Assembly (NCBI RefSeq): GCF_028204155.1
Contig: NZ_JAQLOI010000001.1
Location: 682,001-746,000, forward strand
Source of the DNA: Vibrio algarum
GTDB taxonomy: Bacteria > Pseudomonadota > Gammaproteobacteria > Enterobacterales > Vibrionaceae
Direction of reading: 5' to 3'
DNA: 64,000 bases
Each line of letters begins with the position of its first letter. The first letter of the stretch is position 1. The position numbers and the translations under genes were made by a program. Shown here in pieces: positions 28,500 to 37,969 of this stretch. Below the pieces are notes generated by a model, which saw nothing but the letters and a program-made list of their open reading frames with translations, was not told the DNA's origin and made no database searches.

Positions 28500-29597
28500 A
28501 TGAGCTATATGAAAGCAGCAACGGCTGTAATAGATTTACAAGCACTCAAAAATAATTTAGAGAACATTCGTCTTAGAGCTCCTGAAAGTAAGTTACTGGC
28601 TGTTGTTAAGGCTAATGGTTATGGACATGGGCTACTAAAAATTGCTCAAAATGCCGATGGTGCTGACGCTTTTGGTGTCGCTCGTATAGAAGAAGCACTC
28701 CAGTTAAGAGCAGGAGGTATTGTAAAACCTATTTTGCTTTTAGAAGGCTTCTACTCATCTCTAGACCTACCTATTTTAGTCGCCAATAATATCCAAACCG
28801 CAGTTCACAGCATTGAGCAATTAGAAGCCTTAGAGCAGGCTGATATCGAAACACTGGTAAAAGTTTGGGTTAAGCTTGATAGCGGTATGCATCGACTTGG
28901 TATAAGGCCAGAACAGTTTTCTGATGTTGTAGATAGGCTTTATCGTTGTGACAATGTGGCTAAGCCCATTCGTTTTATGAGTCATTTTGCGTGTGCAGAC
29001 GAACAAGATAGTTCAGTTACGTCAGAGCAAACGAAGTTGTTTCTAACGTTAACAGAACCTTATGAAGGAGAACGTTCAATTGCTGCATCAGCAGGTATTC
29101 TTGCTTGGCCAAAAAGCAGATTAGATTGGAATCGTTGCGGTATTATAATGTATGGCGTGTCTCCTTTTGCCGACGACGATGCCACGGATTATAACTGCCT
29201 TCCAGTTATGACTCTTAAATCCTGTCTAATTGCTGTGAGAGAGGTTAAAGCCGGAGAGAGTGTGGGTTACGGAGCTATCTGGACGAGCGAGCGTGATACT
29301 AAGGTTGGAGTAATCGCCATTGGTTATGGTGATGGTTACCCTAGAACCGCACCATACGGTACACCGGTTTGGATTAATGGTAGAAAAGTACCTATTGCAG
29401 GTAGAGTTTCTATGGATATGCTTACGGTCGATCTAGGCCCGAATGCAGAAGAAAAAGTGGGTGATGAGGCGGTATTATGGGGGCGTCAATTACCTGTAGA
29501 GGAAGTCGCCAAACATATTGGTACTATTGCGTATGAGCTAGTGACTAAGCTAACTCCACGAGTTGAGATGCAATATATCAATAAGCGGATAAAATGA
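28500..29597 (+). CDS. alr: Alanine racemase
   Basis: A 365-residue PLP enzyme converting L- to D-alanine for peptidoglycan. The PLP lysine is in AVVKANGYGHG near residue 36 and the opposing catalytic tyrosine in ESVGYGAIW near residue 255. Fold-type III barrel followed by a C-terminal beta domain (GRVSMDMLTVDLG). dnaB-alr is a conserved pair; the stop overlaps the next gene's ATG. Confidence 0.96.
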   Translation: MSYMKAATAVIDLQALKNNLENIRLRAPESKLLAVVKANGYGHGLLKIAQNADGADAFGVARIEEALQLRAGGIVKPILLLEGFYSSLDLPILVANNIQTAVHSIEQLEALEQADIETLVKVWVKLDSGMHRLGIRPEQFSDVVDRLYRCDNVAKPIRFMSHFACADEQDSSVTSEQTKLFLTLTEPYEGERSIAASAGILAWPKSRLDWNRCGIIMYGVSPFADDDATDYNCLPVMTLKSCLIAVREVKAGESVGYGAIWTSERDTKVGVIAIGYGDGYPRTAPYGTPVWINGRKVPIAGRVSMDMLTVDLGPNAEEKVGDEAVLWGRQLPVEEVAKHIGTIAYELVTKLTPRVEMQYINKRIK

Positions 29598-30807
29598 ACG
29601 CAATAACCAATCTTAAAACCATTCTCTTATTCACAATTGTAGCGATATTTAGTACACCAACCTACAGCAATGGGTGGCCAAACTGGACTCCAGATTCTGC
29701 AGTCGTTCCCTTCTTTTTTCTTCTGATAGTTTGGGGAATACGGTTGGTGTTGCTGGTGTAGCCAAAGGTATTTATCAGCCACAAATGAGCTTGCTGGCAA
29801 TGGGTATGTATTCGGATAAAGACACGTACGCAACTTATGGCGCTTTAGCCAACTATCAACCCGGCGGACGGTGGTTGATGGGCACTGAACTTTATAATGG
29901 AAAATTTGTAGATAACGATTATTTTCTTGGGGAACAAGGCAGCAATGATTCATCCTCATCAGATGCGACAGTAACAACAGGTTATGAAGAGAAGTATCGT
30001 TTCTCTTTCCGCTATATTTTCCCGTGGGGAGAAGGAGAACGCCTTGGCGTCGCCGCTGGATACGCACCCAATAGACAGATTAATGGATCAACACCGCATG
30101 ATAGCGGTGTCAGTTCATTTGAAGTCCAGCCTTTTTACGCTTCCAGAGAGCTAGATGCCAATTACCAAGAAGCAGAAGAGACTTGGGGCGTAAAATTAAA
30201 GTTTGAGTGGAATAATCAAAACGACAATAGAAACCCCACAGAAGGCTCTAAAACTCAATTCGAAGTTACCTACTCTCCAGAATATAAAGACGATACAAGT
30301 TGGGCCCTAGTAGCCTTTCAGAATAGTCAATATTGGGATATCGGGCCCTTAACTGATTTTTTTAACAAACAGGTTCTAGCGTTTAGCGTTTATACGGCAG
30401 ACACACCAACATGGAATAACTGCTCAAATAGTAAATGTAATCGACCGCCAGAATATGAAGGTGTAAAACTTGGTGGACTATTTCGCTTACGAAGTTTTAC
30501 CGCAGGACGTTACCATGGTCGATCTGCTATTAACTATACGGCTGAATATCGTGTTATGCCTGAGTGGCAGCCTTTGGGTACATGGCCTTTATTTAGCCTT
30601 TATAATGTTCCTTGGTGGCAATGGGTAGCATTTGCAGATGTAGGACGAGTTGCTGATGAGTATAACTTAAAAACGTTACACGAAGATATGAAGTGGAGTG
30701 CGGGAGGTGCGATTCGTTTTCAAGTTGAGGGCATCGTTGTGCGAACTGAGATTTCATGGGGAAGTGAAGACAATCTTTTTCGTGTAATGGTAAACCAACC
30801 TTTTTAA
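29594..30807 (+). CDS. Omp85/BamA-like outer-membrane barrel protein (frameshift near the N terminus)
   Basis: A barrel protein of about 404 residues coupled to alr through an ATGA overlap. The start at 29594 gives a signal peptide (MNAITNLKTILLFTIVAIFS, cleaved after TYS). The frame breaks at six T (29714-29719); seven would read VVPFFFSSDSLGNTVGVAG and join the long downstream frame. The C-terminal half has the Omp85 landmark FRLRSFTAGRYHGRSA and strands such as WVAFADVGRVADEY, and ends with Phe. No POTRA domains are visible, so it resembles short surface-antigen/patatin-type barrels. Cargo unknown. Confidence 0.7.
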
Positions 30808-30836
30808 TGCACCGAACGATGAGTTATCGGTGCATT
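30806..30836. terminator. Hairpin between convergent genes
   Basis: AATGCACCGA / TCGGTGCATT ten-base stem just after the barrel gene and before the convergent yjbQ end; it could end transcripts from either side, but the T tract is weak. Confidence 0.5.
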
Positions 30837-30848
30837 GGTAACGAAAAG

Positions 30849-31268
30849 CTATTTTCCAGAGATAGTGGCGATTACGGTTCGTGAACCACCGTTGTTTCTG
30901 TGCTCTCCTAAGTATATGCCTTGCCAAGTTCCTAGAGCTAATTTTCCATTCGTAATTGGTATGGTGACACTAGCCCCCAGAAGAGACGCTTTAATATGAG
31001 CGGGCATATCATCATCCCCTTCATATGTATGTTGATAATACATTGCCTTTTCAGGTACGAATTGATTGAAATGACTTTCCATATCCGATCGTACTGTTGG
31101 ATCCGCATTTTCATTTAACGTTAAGCTTGCTGAAGTATGCTGGATAAACAAATGAACCATACCAATAGATAGTGTTGAAATTTCGGGAATATTTTGCGTT
31201 ATCTCATTTGAAATGAGATGAAAACCACGACTTTTAGGTTTTAAGTGGATAGTTGTTTGCTGCCACAT
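30849..31268 (-). CDS. yjbQ: YjbQ-family (secondary thiamine-phosphate synthase) protein
   Basis: A 139-residue UPF0047/YjbQ protein. Conserved LFIQHTSASLTLNENADP and the C-terminal GTWQGIYLGEHRNNGG are present, with the three His of a likely metal site. E. coli YjbQ has weak thiamine-phosphate synthase activity; the in vivo role is unclear. It stands alone on the minus strand, convergent with the barrel gene. Confidence 0.85.
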   Translation of the reverse strand: MWQQTTIHLKPKSRGFHLISNEITQNIPEISTLSIGMVHLFIQHTSASLTLNENADPTVRSDMESHFNQFVPEKAMYYQHTYEGDDDMPAHIKASLLGASVTIPITNGKLALGTWQGIYLGEHRNNGGSRTVIATISGK

Positions 31269-31584
31269 AAGAAAGTTACTCAGCCCAATAGAAAGTACTT
31301 TAAATTATAACGCTGAACAGGTAAAACTAGTGATCAAATCGAGAACTGATGTAACTCAATATTAAAAATGTCTAGTTACGTCATAATCTCATGCTAAACA
31401 ATAATAAAAGAGCCATTTGAGACGGTACATCGCTGAAATCTTGCCTCTAAAGACAGTTTTCATCGAAATAAGCGCTCATTTTTCAATAACGCGAAAACTT
31501 TATTTTAATTTGGCGATTCAATATTCGTAGAAATTCGTCTACGTTTAATTGAATTAAACCTACTGTGGTATCGGGACAGAGACT

Positions 31585-33237
31585 ATGTTGAAAAATATTA
31601 ACCCAACGCAAACTCAAGCTTGGAAGGCTTTAACTACGCATTTTGAATCAGCACAAGATATGGAGCTTAAGACGTTATTCGCATTAGACGAGGCGCGTTT
31701 TGAGAACTTTTCTACTCAATTTGGTGATGACATTCTGGTTGATTATTCAAAAAACTTAATCGACAAAGAAACAATGGAAAAATTGTTTGCTCTTGCGGAT
31801 GAGACTGAGCTAAAAGCAGCTATTGATGCAATGTTCTCAGGAGAGAAGATCAACAAAACAGAAGGTCGTGCCGTATTACATAGCGCTCTTCGTAACCGCA
31901 GTAATAAACCAGTAATGGTTGATGGCAAAGATGTTATGCCAGCAGTTAACGCTGTATTGGAAAAGATCGAAGGCTTTACTGGTCGTGTTATTTCTGGTGA
32001 CTGGAAAGGTTATACAGGTAAAGCGATTACTGATGTTGTGAATATTGGGATTGGCGGTTCAGACCTTGGTCCTTATATGGTTACCGAAGCACTAACACCG
32101 TATAAAAATCACTTAAATATGCACTTTGTCTCTAATGTTGATGGAACACACATCGTAGAAACATTGAAAAAAGTGGATCCTGAAACGACTTTATTCCTAG
32201 TTGCATCTAAAACATTTACTACTCAAGAAACCATGACAAATGCACATTCAGCGCGTACTTGGTTTTTAGAAACAGCTGGTGATGAAGCTCATGTCGCGAA
32301 GCATTTCGCAGCTCTTTCTACTAATGGTAAAGCCGTTGCTGAGTTCGGTATTGATACTGAAAATATGTTTGAGTTCTGGGACTGGGTTGGTGGACGTTAT
32401 TCACTATGGTCTGCTATAGGTATGTCAATTGCTCTATGTGTAGGCTATGACAACTATGTTGAGCTATTATCAGGCGCTCACGATATGGATAAGCATTTTG
32501 CTGAGACTGAGTTTGATAAAAACGTACCAGTTATTCTTGCGTTGATCGGTCTTTGGTATAACAACTTCCATGGAGCTGAATCAGAAGCAATACTACCTTA
32601 CGACCAATATATGCACCGCTTTGCGGCATACTTCCAACAAGGAAATATGGAATCGAATGGTAAATACACTGATCGTAATGGTGATGCTGTCGATTACCAA
32701 ACTGGCCCAATCATTTGGGGTGAACCAGGAACAAATGGCCAACACGCCTTTTATCAGTTGATCCACCAAGGCACTAAGCTAATTCCTTGTGACTTCATTG
32801 CACCGGCTATTAGTCATAATCCAGCAGGCGATCACCATCAGAAGCTGATGTCTAACTTCTTCGCTCAAACAGAAGCACTTGCTTTTGGTAAGGGTAAAGA
32901 GCAAGTAGAAGCAGAGTTTATTGCAGCAGGTAAAACAGCGGAAGAAGTGAAAGATCTAGTACCGTTTAAAGTGTTTGAAGGCAACAGACCGACAAACTCT
33001 ATCCTAGTTAAGCAGATTACTCCTCGTACATTGGGCAACCTGATTGCAATGTATGAGCATAAAATCTTTGTTCAAGGTGTAATTTGGAATATCTTCACTT
33101 TTGATCAATGGGGTGTAGAACTTGGTAAGCAATTAGCAAATCAAATACTTCCAGAGTTAGCGGATGAATCACCGGTTGATTCACATGACAGCTCAACTAA
33201 CGGTCTAATCAACGCATTTAAAGCGTATAAGGCGTAA
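31585..33237 (+). CDS. pgi: Glucose-6-phosphate isomerase
   Basis: A 550-residue isomerase of glucose-6-phosphate and fructose-6-phosphate (glycolysis). Two SIS domains; signatures VNIGIGGSDLGP near residue 152 and GQHAFYQLIHQGTKLIPCDF further on, with the catalytic Glu in the WGEPGTNGQH region. It stands as a single gene with a bidirectional terminator at its 3' end. Confidence 0.97.
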   Translation: MLKNINPTQTQAWKALTTHFESAQDMELKTLFALDEARFENFSTQFGDDILVDYSKNLIDKETMEKLFALADETELKAAIDAMFSGEKINKTEGRAVLHSALRNRSNKPVMVDGKDVMPAVNAVLEKIEGFTGRVISGDWKGYTGKAITDVVNIGIGGSDLGPYMVTEALTPYKNHLNMHFVSNVDGTHIVETLKKVDPETTLFLVASKTFTTQETMTNAHSARTWFLETAGDEAHVAKHFAALSTNGKAVAEFGIDTENMFEFWDWVGGRYSLWSAIGMSIALCVGYDNYVELLSGAHDMDKHFAETEFDKNVPVILALIGLWYNNFHGAESEAILPYDQYMHRFAAYFQQGNMESNGKYTDRNGDAVDYQTGPIIWGEPGTNGQHAFYQLIHQGTKLIPCDFIAPAISHNPAGDHHQKLMSNFFAQTEALAFGKGKEQVEAEFIAAGKTAEEVKDLVPFKVFEGNRPTNSILVKQITPRTLGNLIAMYEHKIFVQGVIWNIFTFDQWGVELGKQLANQILPELADESPVDSHDSSTNGLINAFKAYKA

Positions 33238-33267
33238 TTACTTATTCGTTAAATTGCAGTTGTAAAT

Positions 33268-33299
33268 AAAAAGGTTGATGCATCGCATCAACCTTTTTT
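33268..33299. terminator. Bidirectional terminator between pgi and the CheX-like gene
   Basis: AAAAAGGTTGATG / CATCAACCTTTTTT with an A run on one side and a T run on the other, between convergent genes. Confidence 0.85.
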
Positions 33300-33320
33300 A
33301 ATTCTTTGCTTTCGAATTTT

Positions 33321-33782
33321 TTACTCGAAACAGATCTCGATAAATGCATTACCCCATTCTGAGGTAAATGGCATGATAATGATCGCTCCATCGCATTTAT
33401 GGCGAATAGTGTGTCCTTTACCAGATACAACGATAGGGGTAGCCATATCAAAATCAAAACCGCTATCTGACAAAATACGTTTAGCTCCGCCTGTTACCAT
33501 ATTAGTAATCTCACCCACCATATCGGTGACTTCTTCATTAATACCATTTGGACGCTCACCAAGCATGTTTTGCATGATTTCTAGCGCTAGGCCTTCATCA
33601 AAAGTAATAGACATCGATCCTTTACTTTTATCGCCTACCATACCGATCAGGCCCGAAACATCGCCACGAGCGATCTCATCTTTCTTAACTCTAGGTTTTA
33701 GCGGCTTCAGCTCAAGAGAAGCCATAGTTTTTAAAACATTCATCAAAGAAGCTAAAAACGGATTTACAAATTCAGCGCGCAT
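33321..33782 (-). CDS. CheX-like chemotaxis phosphatase-family protein
   Basis: A 153-residue protein of the CheC/CheX/FliY fold. The pattern VTDMVGEITNMVTGGAKRIL, with Glu and Asn three residues apart and a proline some 22 residues on (DMATPIVV), matches the CheX phosphatase site that removes phosphate from CheY-type receivers. The start is placed at MRAEFVNPFL (33782). The gene lies 11 bases after zur on the same strand, with no chemotaxis genes nearby, so its receiver partner is not evident. Confidence 0.75.
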   Translation of the reverse strand: MRAEFVNPFLASLMNVLKTMASLELKPLKPRVKKDEIARGDVSGLIGMVGDKSKGSMSITFDEGLALEIMQNMLGERPNGINEEVTDMVGEITNMVTGGAKRILSDSGFDFDMATPIVVSGKGHTIRHKCDGAIIIMPFTSEWGNAFIEICFE

Positions 33783-33793
33783 AACTCTCTTTC

Positions 33794-34248
33794 TTATTGT
33801 TCCATGTTTGAATAACACGTTTTGCAGGTACCGTGTGTTTCAAGGACATGATTTGTTATTTTGAACCCGTGCTTTTCTGCATTGCCTGCAAGCAAGGTCA
33901 TCAGGTTATCATCTTGTAGTTCAACAACATTACCACAATGGTCACAAATTAGAAGTTGGGAGTAATGCTTGTTTTCACCACATGAGCAACAGGAAATAAA
34001 GCTATTGTTAGATTCAACTTTATGAATGAACCCTTGCTCTAGCAAAAAATCCAAAGCTCTATAAATCGTTGGCGGCTTAGCTTGTGGCTCACTCTCTTTT
34101 AATTGTTCTAGAAGATCATAAGCACTTGATGCACTTTTATTCGTACAAATAAGCTCAAATACTCTTTTTCTCTGAGGTGTAAACCTAACCCCCGAGCCTC
34201 ACAAATACTTGATACATGCTCAAGTAAAACCTTGTCCAAATCAGCCAC
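33794..34248 (-). pseudogene. zur: Zinc uptake regulator Zur, frameshifted
   Basis: A Fur-family zinc sensor that represses zinc uptake genes. Two frames make one protein of about 151 residues, starting with GTG at 34248 (VADLDKVLLEHVSSICEARG). The winged helix includes TPQRKRVFELICTNK and KPPTIYRALDFLLEQGFI; structural zinc cysteines are in ICDHCGN and GTCKTCY. The frame breaks at five C (34189-34193, plus strand); six give ARGVRFTPQRKR, as in other Zur proteins. Probably intact in the organism. No ribosome-binding site is strong enough to confirm the GTG start. Confidence 0.82.
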
Positions 34249-34614
34249 CTTTATAACTGGACTCTTGTTTTAATAATACACTAATTTATCAAACATAATA
34301 CTTGGAAACATCGCATACCCTAAGGGAAAGAGAATAATGGATCAAGTTAATCAAAATTCATGAGCAATATTTGAAGTAAAAACGTTAATAATCTCTAATT
34401 GAATACAGTAAATTAGAGGGGGAGGGGCTGTGTAAGAATGGCTAGCTAAACGTGAGCGCGTTTGTTCATTGATATATAAGGAATAGAGTTGCTTGATTAC
34501 TTTACTTGGGTGAAGGGCGAACTTGAGGTAAAATCTGCGCCCTTGAAAAGCAAGATCAGTTTTGTGTATCAATTACTTTCATTGCATTATTTACTTGAAG
34601 AAGCTTAATTCATC
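34249..34614 (+). other. Gap between zur and the dusA remnant: original dusA promoter region
   Basis: No protein-coding gene is supported in these 366 bases. They hold the divergent zur start region and what must have been the host's own dusA promoter, for example a TAAAAT -10-like box near 34532, now cut off from the dusA body by the integrated element. Confidence 0.5.
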
Positions 34615-34683
34615 ATGACCAATAAAACATACCCATCATCCCGTTTCTCTATCGCACCCATGCTTGATTGGACCGCCAGTTAA
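34615..34683 (+). pseudogene. dusA: dusA 5' remnant left of the provirus
   Basis: A 22-codon frame (MTNKTYPSSRFSIAPMLDWT, then AS and stop). Its last codons match the start of the intact dusA at 48.15 kb. It is the host's original dusA start, separated from the rest of the gene by the provirus; the stop comes right after the att core. It probably makes at most a short peptide. Confidence 0.9.
34651..34679 (+). repeat. attL
   Basis: ATCGCACCCATGCT, one variable base, GATTGGAC, then GxC-type positions ending CAG. It matches attR at 48199-48227 with three differences in 29 bases. Confidence 0.85.
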
Positions 34684-34696
34684 GTAATATCAATGT

Positions 34697-35338
34697 CTAC
34701 AGGCAGCCCATACGTACTATGTACGTACTATTATAATTTTCCCCTCCCCAAACCGCTTGTCCTAGAATCTCAAAATCAATTGTTTCAATCTCTATGTGCG
34801 TCAATTCCCATGGTTCATAGAACTGTGCATTGTCACTCTTAAAGGTAATTTTAGTCGGTTGGAATTGGAGTCGCTTCACCATGACTTGACCATTGACTCT
34901 AAATACATAGACACCATCACCACAGAAATCCTCTACTCGCTTCACCATCAACAATGAACCGTCTTTTAGAGTTGGGTACATTGAGTCCCCTTTGGCTCGC
35001 ATTAAAAATACGTCACTAGGGTTTACGTGTAATTCCTCGCGTAGGTACTTTTCTGAGAAATTCATATCACTAGACGCTTCAATTTCGACTAAAGAGCCAT
35101 GTCCAGCACTTGCTTCTACGTCGAAATAAGTAAGGCTAATCATTCCATTTTTTAGAGGAAAAGAACCTTTTTGAGACAAATGTCTCGCTTTTAAAAATAT
35201 TTTTTCAGGTATTTTGTCGCGTTCTTTCCATGTGTAAATAGTTTTTGGAGAGATCTCTAAAACCTTTGCTAGCTCTGCATTGCTACTCGTTTTTGTTAGT
35301 TCTTTTAAATGCAGAATTTTTTCCTCAAAAGTATTCAT
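34697..35338 (-). CDS. CI/LexA-type repressor with S24 peptidase domain
   Basis: A 213-residue phage repressor. Residues 15-55 form a helix-turn-helix (NAELAKVLEISPKTIYTWKE). The C-terminal S24 domain has the self-cleavage site in ASAGHG, the catalytic serine in GDSMYPTL and the lysine in LMVKR. It is expected to hold the provirus silent and to cut itself when RecA is activated. It is divergent from the PrtN-like gene; the 130 bases between hold phased TTTGA repeats. Its stop is only about 15 bases from attL. Confidence 0.88.
   Translation of the reverse strand: MNTFEEKILHLKELTKTSSNAELAKVLEISPKTIYTWKERDKIPEKIFLKARHLSQKGSFPLKNGMISLTYFDVEASAGHGSLVEIEASSDMNFSEKYLREELHVNPSDVFLMRAKGDSMYPTLKDGSLLMVKRVEDFCGDGVYVFRVNGQVMVKRLQFQPTKITFKSDNAQFYEPWELTHIEIETIDFEILGQAVWGGENYNSTYIVRMGCL
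34711..34727. repeat. Palindrome near the left end of the provirus
   Basis: TACGTAC-TAT-GTACGTA, perfect 7-base arms around TAT, 32 bases inside attL and within the end of the repressor gene. A near copy lies at 48061-48077 at the right end. Candidate integrase arm or accessory-factor site. Confidence 0.5.
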
Positions 35339-35407
35339 TTGAATCCTCTATGATTCTTCAAGGGGTTGATTATTTTCTTCACTTCCTCATAATTGATTCA
35401 AAATTAG

Positions 35408-35437
35408 TTTGAAGACATTTGAGGTCGTTTGAACTTC
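35408..35437 (+). promoter_or_regulatory. Phased TTTGA repeats, candidate repressor operator
   Basis: TTTGAAGACA, TTTGAGGTCG and TTTGAACTTC follow each other at exact 10-base spacing, between the divergent repressor and the PrtN-like gene. This helical phasing suggests operator sites on one DNA face. Confidence 0.45.
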
Positions 35438-35472
35438 TCAGAACTACCTCAAGTGTACACCAAGGAGAAAGA

Positions 35473-35730
35473 ATGAACACATTATTTGCGTTGTTAGCTA
35501 GATATGAAAGTACTGAAATTCCATTGGAAAAAATTTCCGAGGAATTTTTAGGGATTACTCCAAGAACAGCAAGGCAGCGCGCAAGTGCGGCAACTCTTCC
35601 ATTTCCTACGTTCAAAATTAGAAACAGCGAAAAAGCACCTTACTTGGTTCGTGCTCAGGATTTAAGTGAATATATCGACAAGAAGTACTTAGAAGCCCGA
35701 GAAGAATGGGAAAGCGTAAATATTCATTGA
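35473..35730 (+). CDS. PrtN-like pyocin-activator family protein
   Basis: An 85-residue protein starting MNTLFALLARY behind AAGGAGAAAG. The order MNTLF..., then LGITPRTARQRASAATLPFP, then KAPYLVRAQDLSEYIDKK is the pattern of the PrtN family, activators of pyocin and prophage genes in Pseudomonas. With the self-cleaving repressor next to it, it mirrors the PrtR-PrtN pair: repressor cleavage would release the activator, which would turn on downstream genes. Use in a tailless provirus is unusual. Target sites were not found. Confidence 0.75.
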   Translation: MNTLFALLARYESTEIPLEKISEEFLGITPRTARQRASAATLPFPTFKIRNSEKAPYLVRAQDLSEYIDKKYLEAREEWESVNIH

Positions 35731-35740
35731 GGAGATCGTC

Positions 35741-35926
35741 ATGTATACACCACTACACAGTATCAACATTGATTTTTCACATTCAAGTGAAGCCAAGGCT
35801 TTCGAAGAATCTATTAATGTCCACCTTAATGCACATGAGATGGGCGAAGATGAATTTGTCTTTTTCTTTAACCTACGAGAGCAAGCGCTTGAAGCTATCG
35901 AATTACTAGAGAGTTTAGAGGTTTAA
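35741..35926 (+). CDS. Small provirus protein of unknown function
   Basis: A 61-residue acidic protein (MYTPLHSINIDFSHSSEAKA) with a C-terminal helix rich in Leu, Glu and Ala. GAGGAG precedes the start, and it is 10 bases after the PrtN-like gene and 2 bases before the next one, so it is in the early operon. I do not recognise it; no domain can be named. Confidence 0.6.
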   Translation: MYTPLHSINIDFSHSSEAKAFEESINVHLNAHEMGEDEFVFFFNLREQALEAIELLESLEV

Positions 35927-35928
35927 CT

Positions 35929-36111
35929 ATGGATATTGATTACAACATTGGAAAATCCATTGCTGATTTGCCAATTACAGACCCAATTCACAAGCCATGT
36001 GAAAGCATGGCGGGAATGGTCGATTTCGACCCTAAGAAGTGCAAACGCGGTTTATATCTATTGGATAAGTTGCGTGAAAAACATGGCTTAAAAAGAACGG
36101 TGCAATCATGA
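35929..36111 (+). CDS. Small provirus protein of unknown function
   Basis: A 60-residue protein (MDIDYNIGKSIADLPITDPI) with a basic C terminus (LREKHGLKRTVQS). Its stop shares four bases with the ATG of the replication gene, so translation of the initiator may be coupled to it. I do not recognise it. It may be an accessory replication or regulatory factor, purely from position. Confidence 0.6.
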   Translation: MDIDYNIGKSIADLPITDPIHKPCESMAGMVDFDPKKCKRGLYLLDKLREKHGLKRTVQS

Positions 36112-37903
36112 ATGTCATGAGCATTATTAACGGTGATACATTCGCTCGTTCTTTTTTCCTCGTTTGCCTGAGTTGGTGCGCTCAGATGTGAAACGTAAAG
36201 TTGAATCTCGTAAAAGTCGCACCAATCCAACCAAAGAGAACCTAGAACGAGCCGCCCGTGATGGAGTTAACTTTGGGTTAAAGCATGCGGCCTTTATCGA
36301 AGATAAGTTTCCCTTTGTAGACTATCGAAAAAAAGCGAAGCCCTGCCGGTTAACCCATGACATTTTGATGAGTGATACCGCCCTTTCGACACTGGCCGAA
36401 GTGGTGAGTGATGAACATTCTAAAACTATTGCGTCTTTTGATGCGGTTCCTTTTGTCTCTTACGTTGAGGCCTTAACTGAGCTGTATAACGAGATATCAG
36501 TGACGTTAAAAGACATTTTCATTAATCCCCCATCAGTTACTTTTAAGGGCAAAGATGAAGAAGAGCTAGAACGCTCTTTAGAAATTGCCTTGCTTAAGCT
36601 GCAAGATGAATTGTGGATTGAAAAGCGCCTCACCCACTTGAGGGCGCAATATATTGAGTATGCTCAAATTACCCTTTTGCGAGTGGGCGAAAAAGCGCAT
36701 CAAACCTGTTATGTCTCTCCGCTTTCATTTACTAATTGGAAGCGCAAGCAACGCGAAGGATTACAGTTCATTGAGGCCATGGTGGTGCTCAACAATGACA
36801 CCGGAGAGCATTTCGAATTGGCCGAGGTGGTCAAGCGTACAACGGCCAACCCTGAAAACCGTCGCATTGAAATGATGGTGCGTAGTCGTGGCTTTGAAGA
36901 GTTGGCGCAAGATTTAGGTTATACCGCGCTATTCATCACTTGGACATTGCCGAGCAAGTACCACCGCAATAGCGCTAAGTGGAATGGTGCAAGCGTTAAA
37001 GAAGGGCATCAAGCCCTAATGAATAAGTGGGCGAATGCACGGGCCATGATTGCCAAAGACGACATTGAATACTTTGGTTTTCGGGTGGCCGAACCCCACA
37101 AAGACGCCACTAGTCACGGGCATTACTTTTTATTCTGCTCTCATGCTGAAAAGAATACGTTAATAGAGATCTTAAAAACCTGCGCCATTTCCGAAGATAG
37201 AGACGAACTAGGCCATGATATTTCTAAGCGCTTTGATGTGAAAGAGTGCGACCCATCCAAAGGGGGCGCAACGGCTTATATTGCCAAATACATATCGAAA
37301 AACATCAATGGTAATCACATGCCAGAAACCGAGGCGGAAGAATACGCTTATCGCGTTCGGGCTTGGGCGTCTACTCATCGAATCAGACAGTTTCAGCAAT
37401 TTGGCGGTGAGCCAGTATCACTTTGGCGAAATCTACGCAAAGCCAACCCCAGTGACACCCTACCCATTAGCGAAGAACTGGAAGAGTTAAGGCAAGCGAC
37501 CGACTCTTCTAAGTGGTCACTGTTTTGTAAATTGGCGACGAAAGCCAAAATTGAATATCAAGAGAAGCAAAACAAGTACGGTGAAACCGTTCGTAAAGTC
37601 ATTGGGTTTTCGTGGTTAGGTCAGATAATAGAAACGGCCGCAACTCAATACAGTTTGGTTCGTCGCAAAGATTTACAGCGCGCTTTAGAGTCGCGGAGCG
37701 GCTCCCCTTGGAGCACTGAAAATAACTGTAACCAGACACCAGAAAAGCCAATTTTACCGTTAGAAAAAGCATTGATGGACGTGACCGGATGGAGCGTTAA
37801 AGGGGTACAGTGCTTAATCCCGCCTTTGATGAGAGGTTCAAGAGTATCCATTGACCGATACACCAACATTTCATTCACCAATAACCGCTTATTGGTGAAC
37901 TAA
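36108..37903 (+). CDS. HUH rolling-circle replication initiator (GPA-like, frameshift near the N terminus)
   Basis: A replication endonuclease of about 598 residues like phage GPA and PM2 P12, nicking one strand to start rolling-circle replication. Motif 2 is SHGHYFLF (His-x-His near residues 337-339); motif 3 is AYIAKYISKN with two tyrosines four apart (about 391 and 395), the superfamily-I signature. The long frame lacks an ATG and would need a TTG at 36164. A run of six T at 36152-36157 is short by one: restored, ATG 36108 reads MNVMSIINGDTFARSFFPRL straight into it. It follows the early small genes. Confidence 0.85.
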
Positions 37904-37969
37904 GTAACATGCCAACGATGGGAATCAGGGGCAATCTAATTACTAACGTCGTGAGACAGAGGAACCAAC

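Noticed and set aside
34615..34683. Second dusA gene
   Set aside because: Only 22 codons; it is the 5' stub left by integration, not a gene copy.
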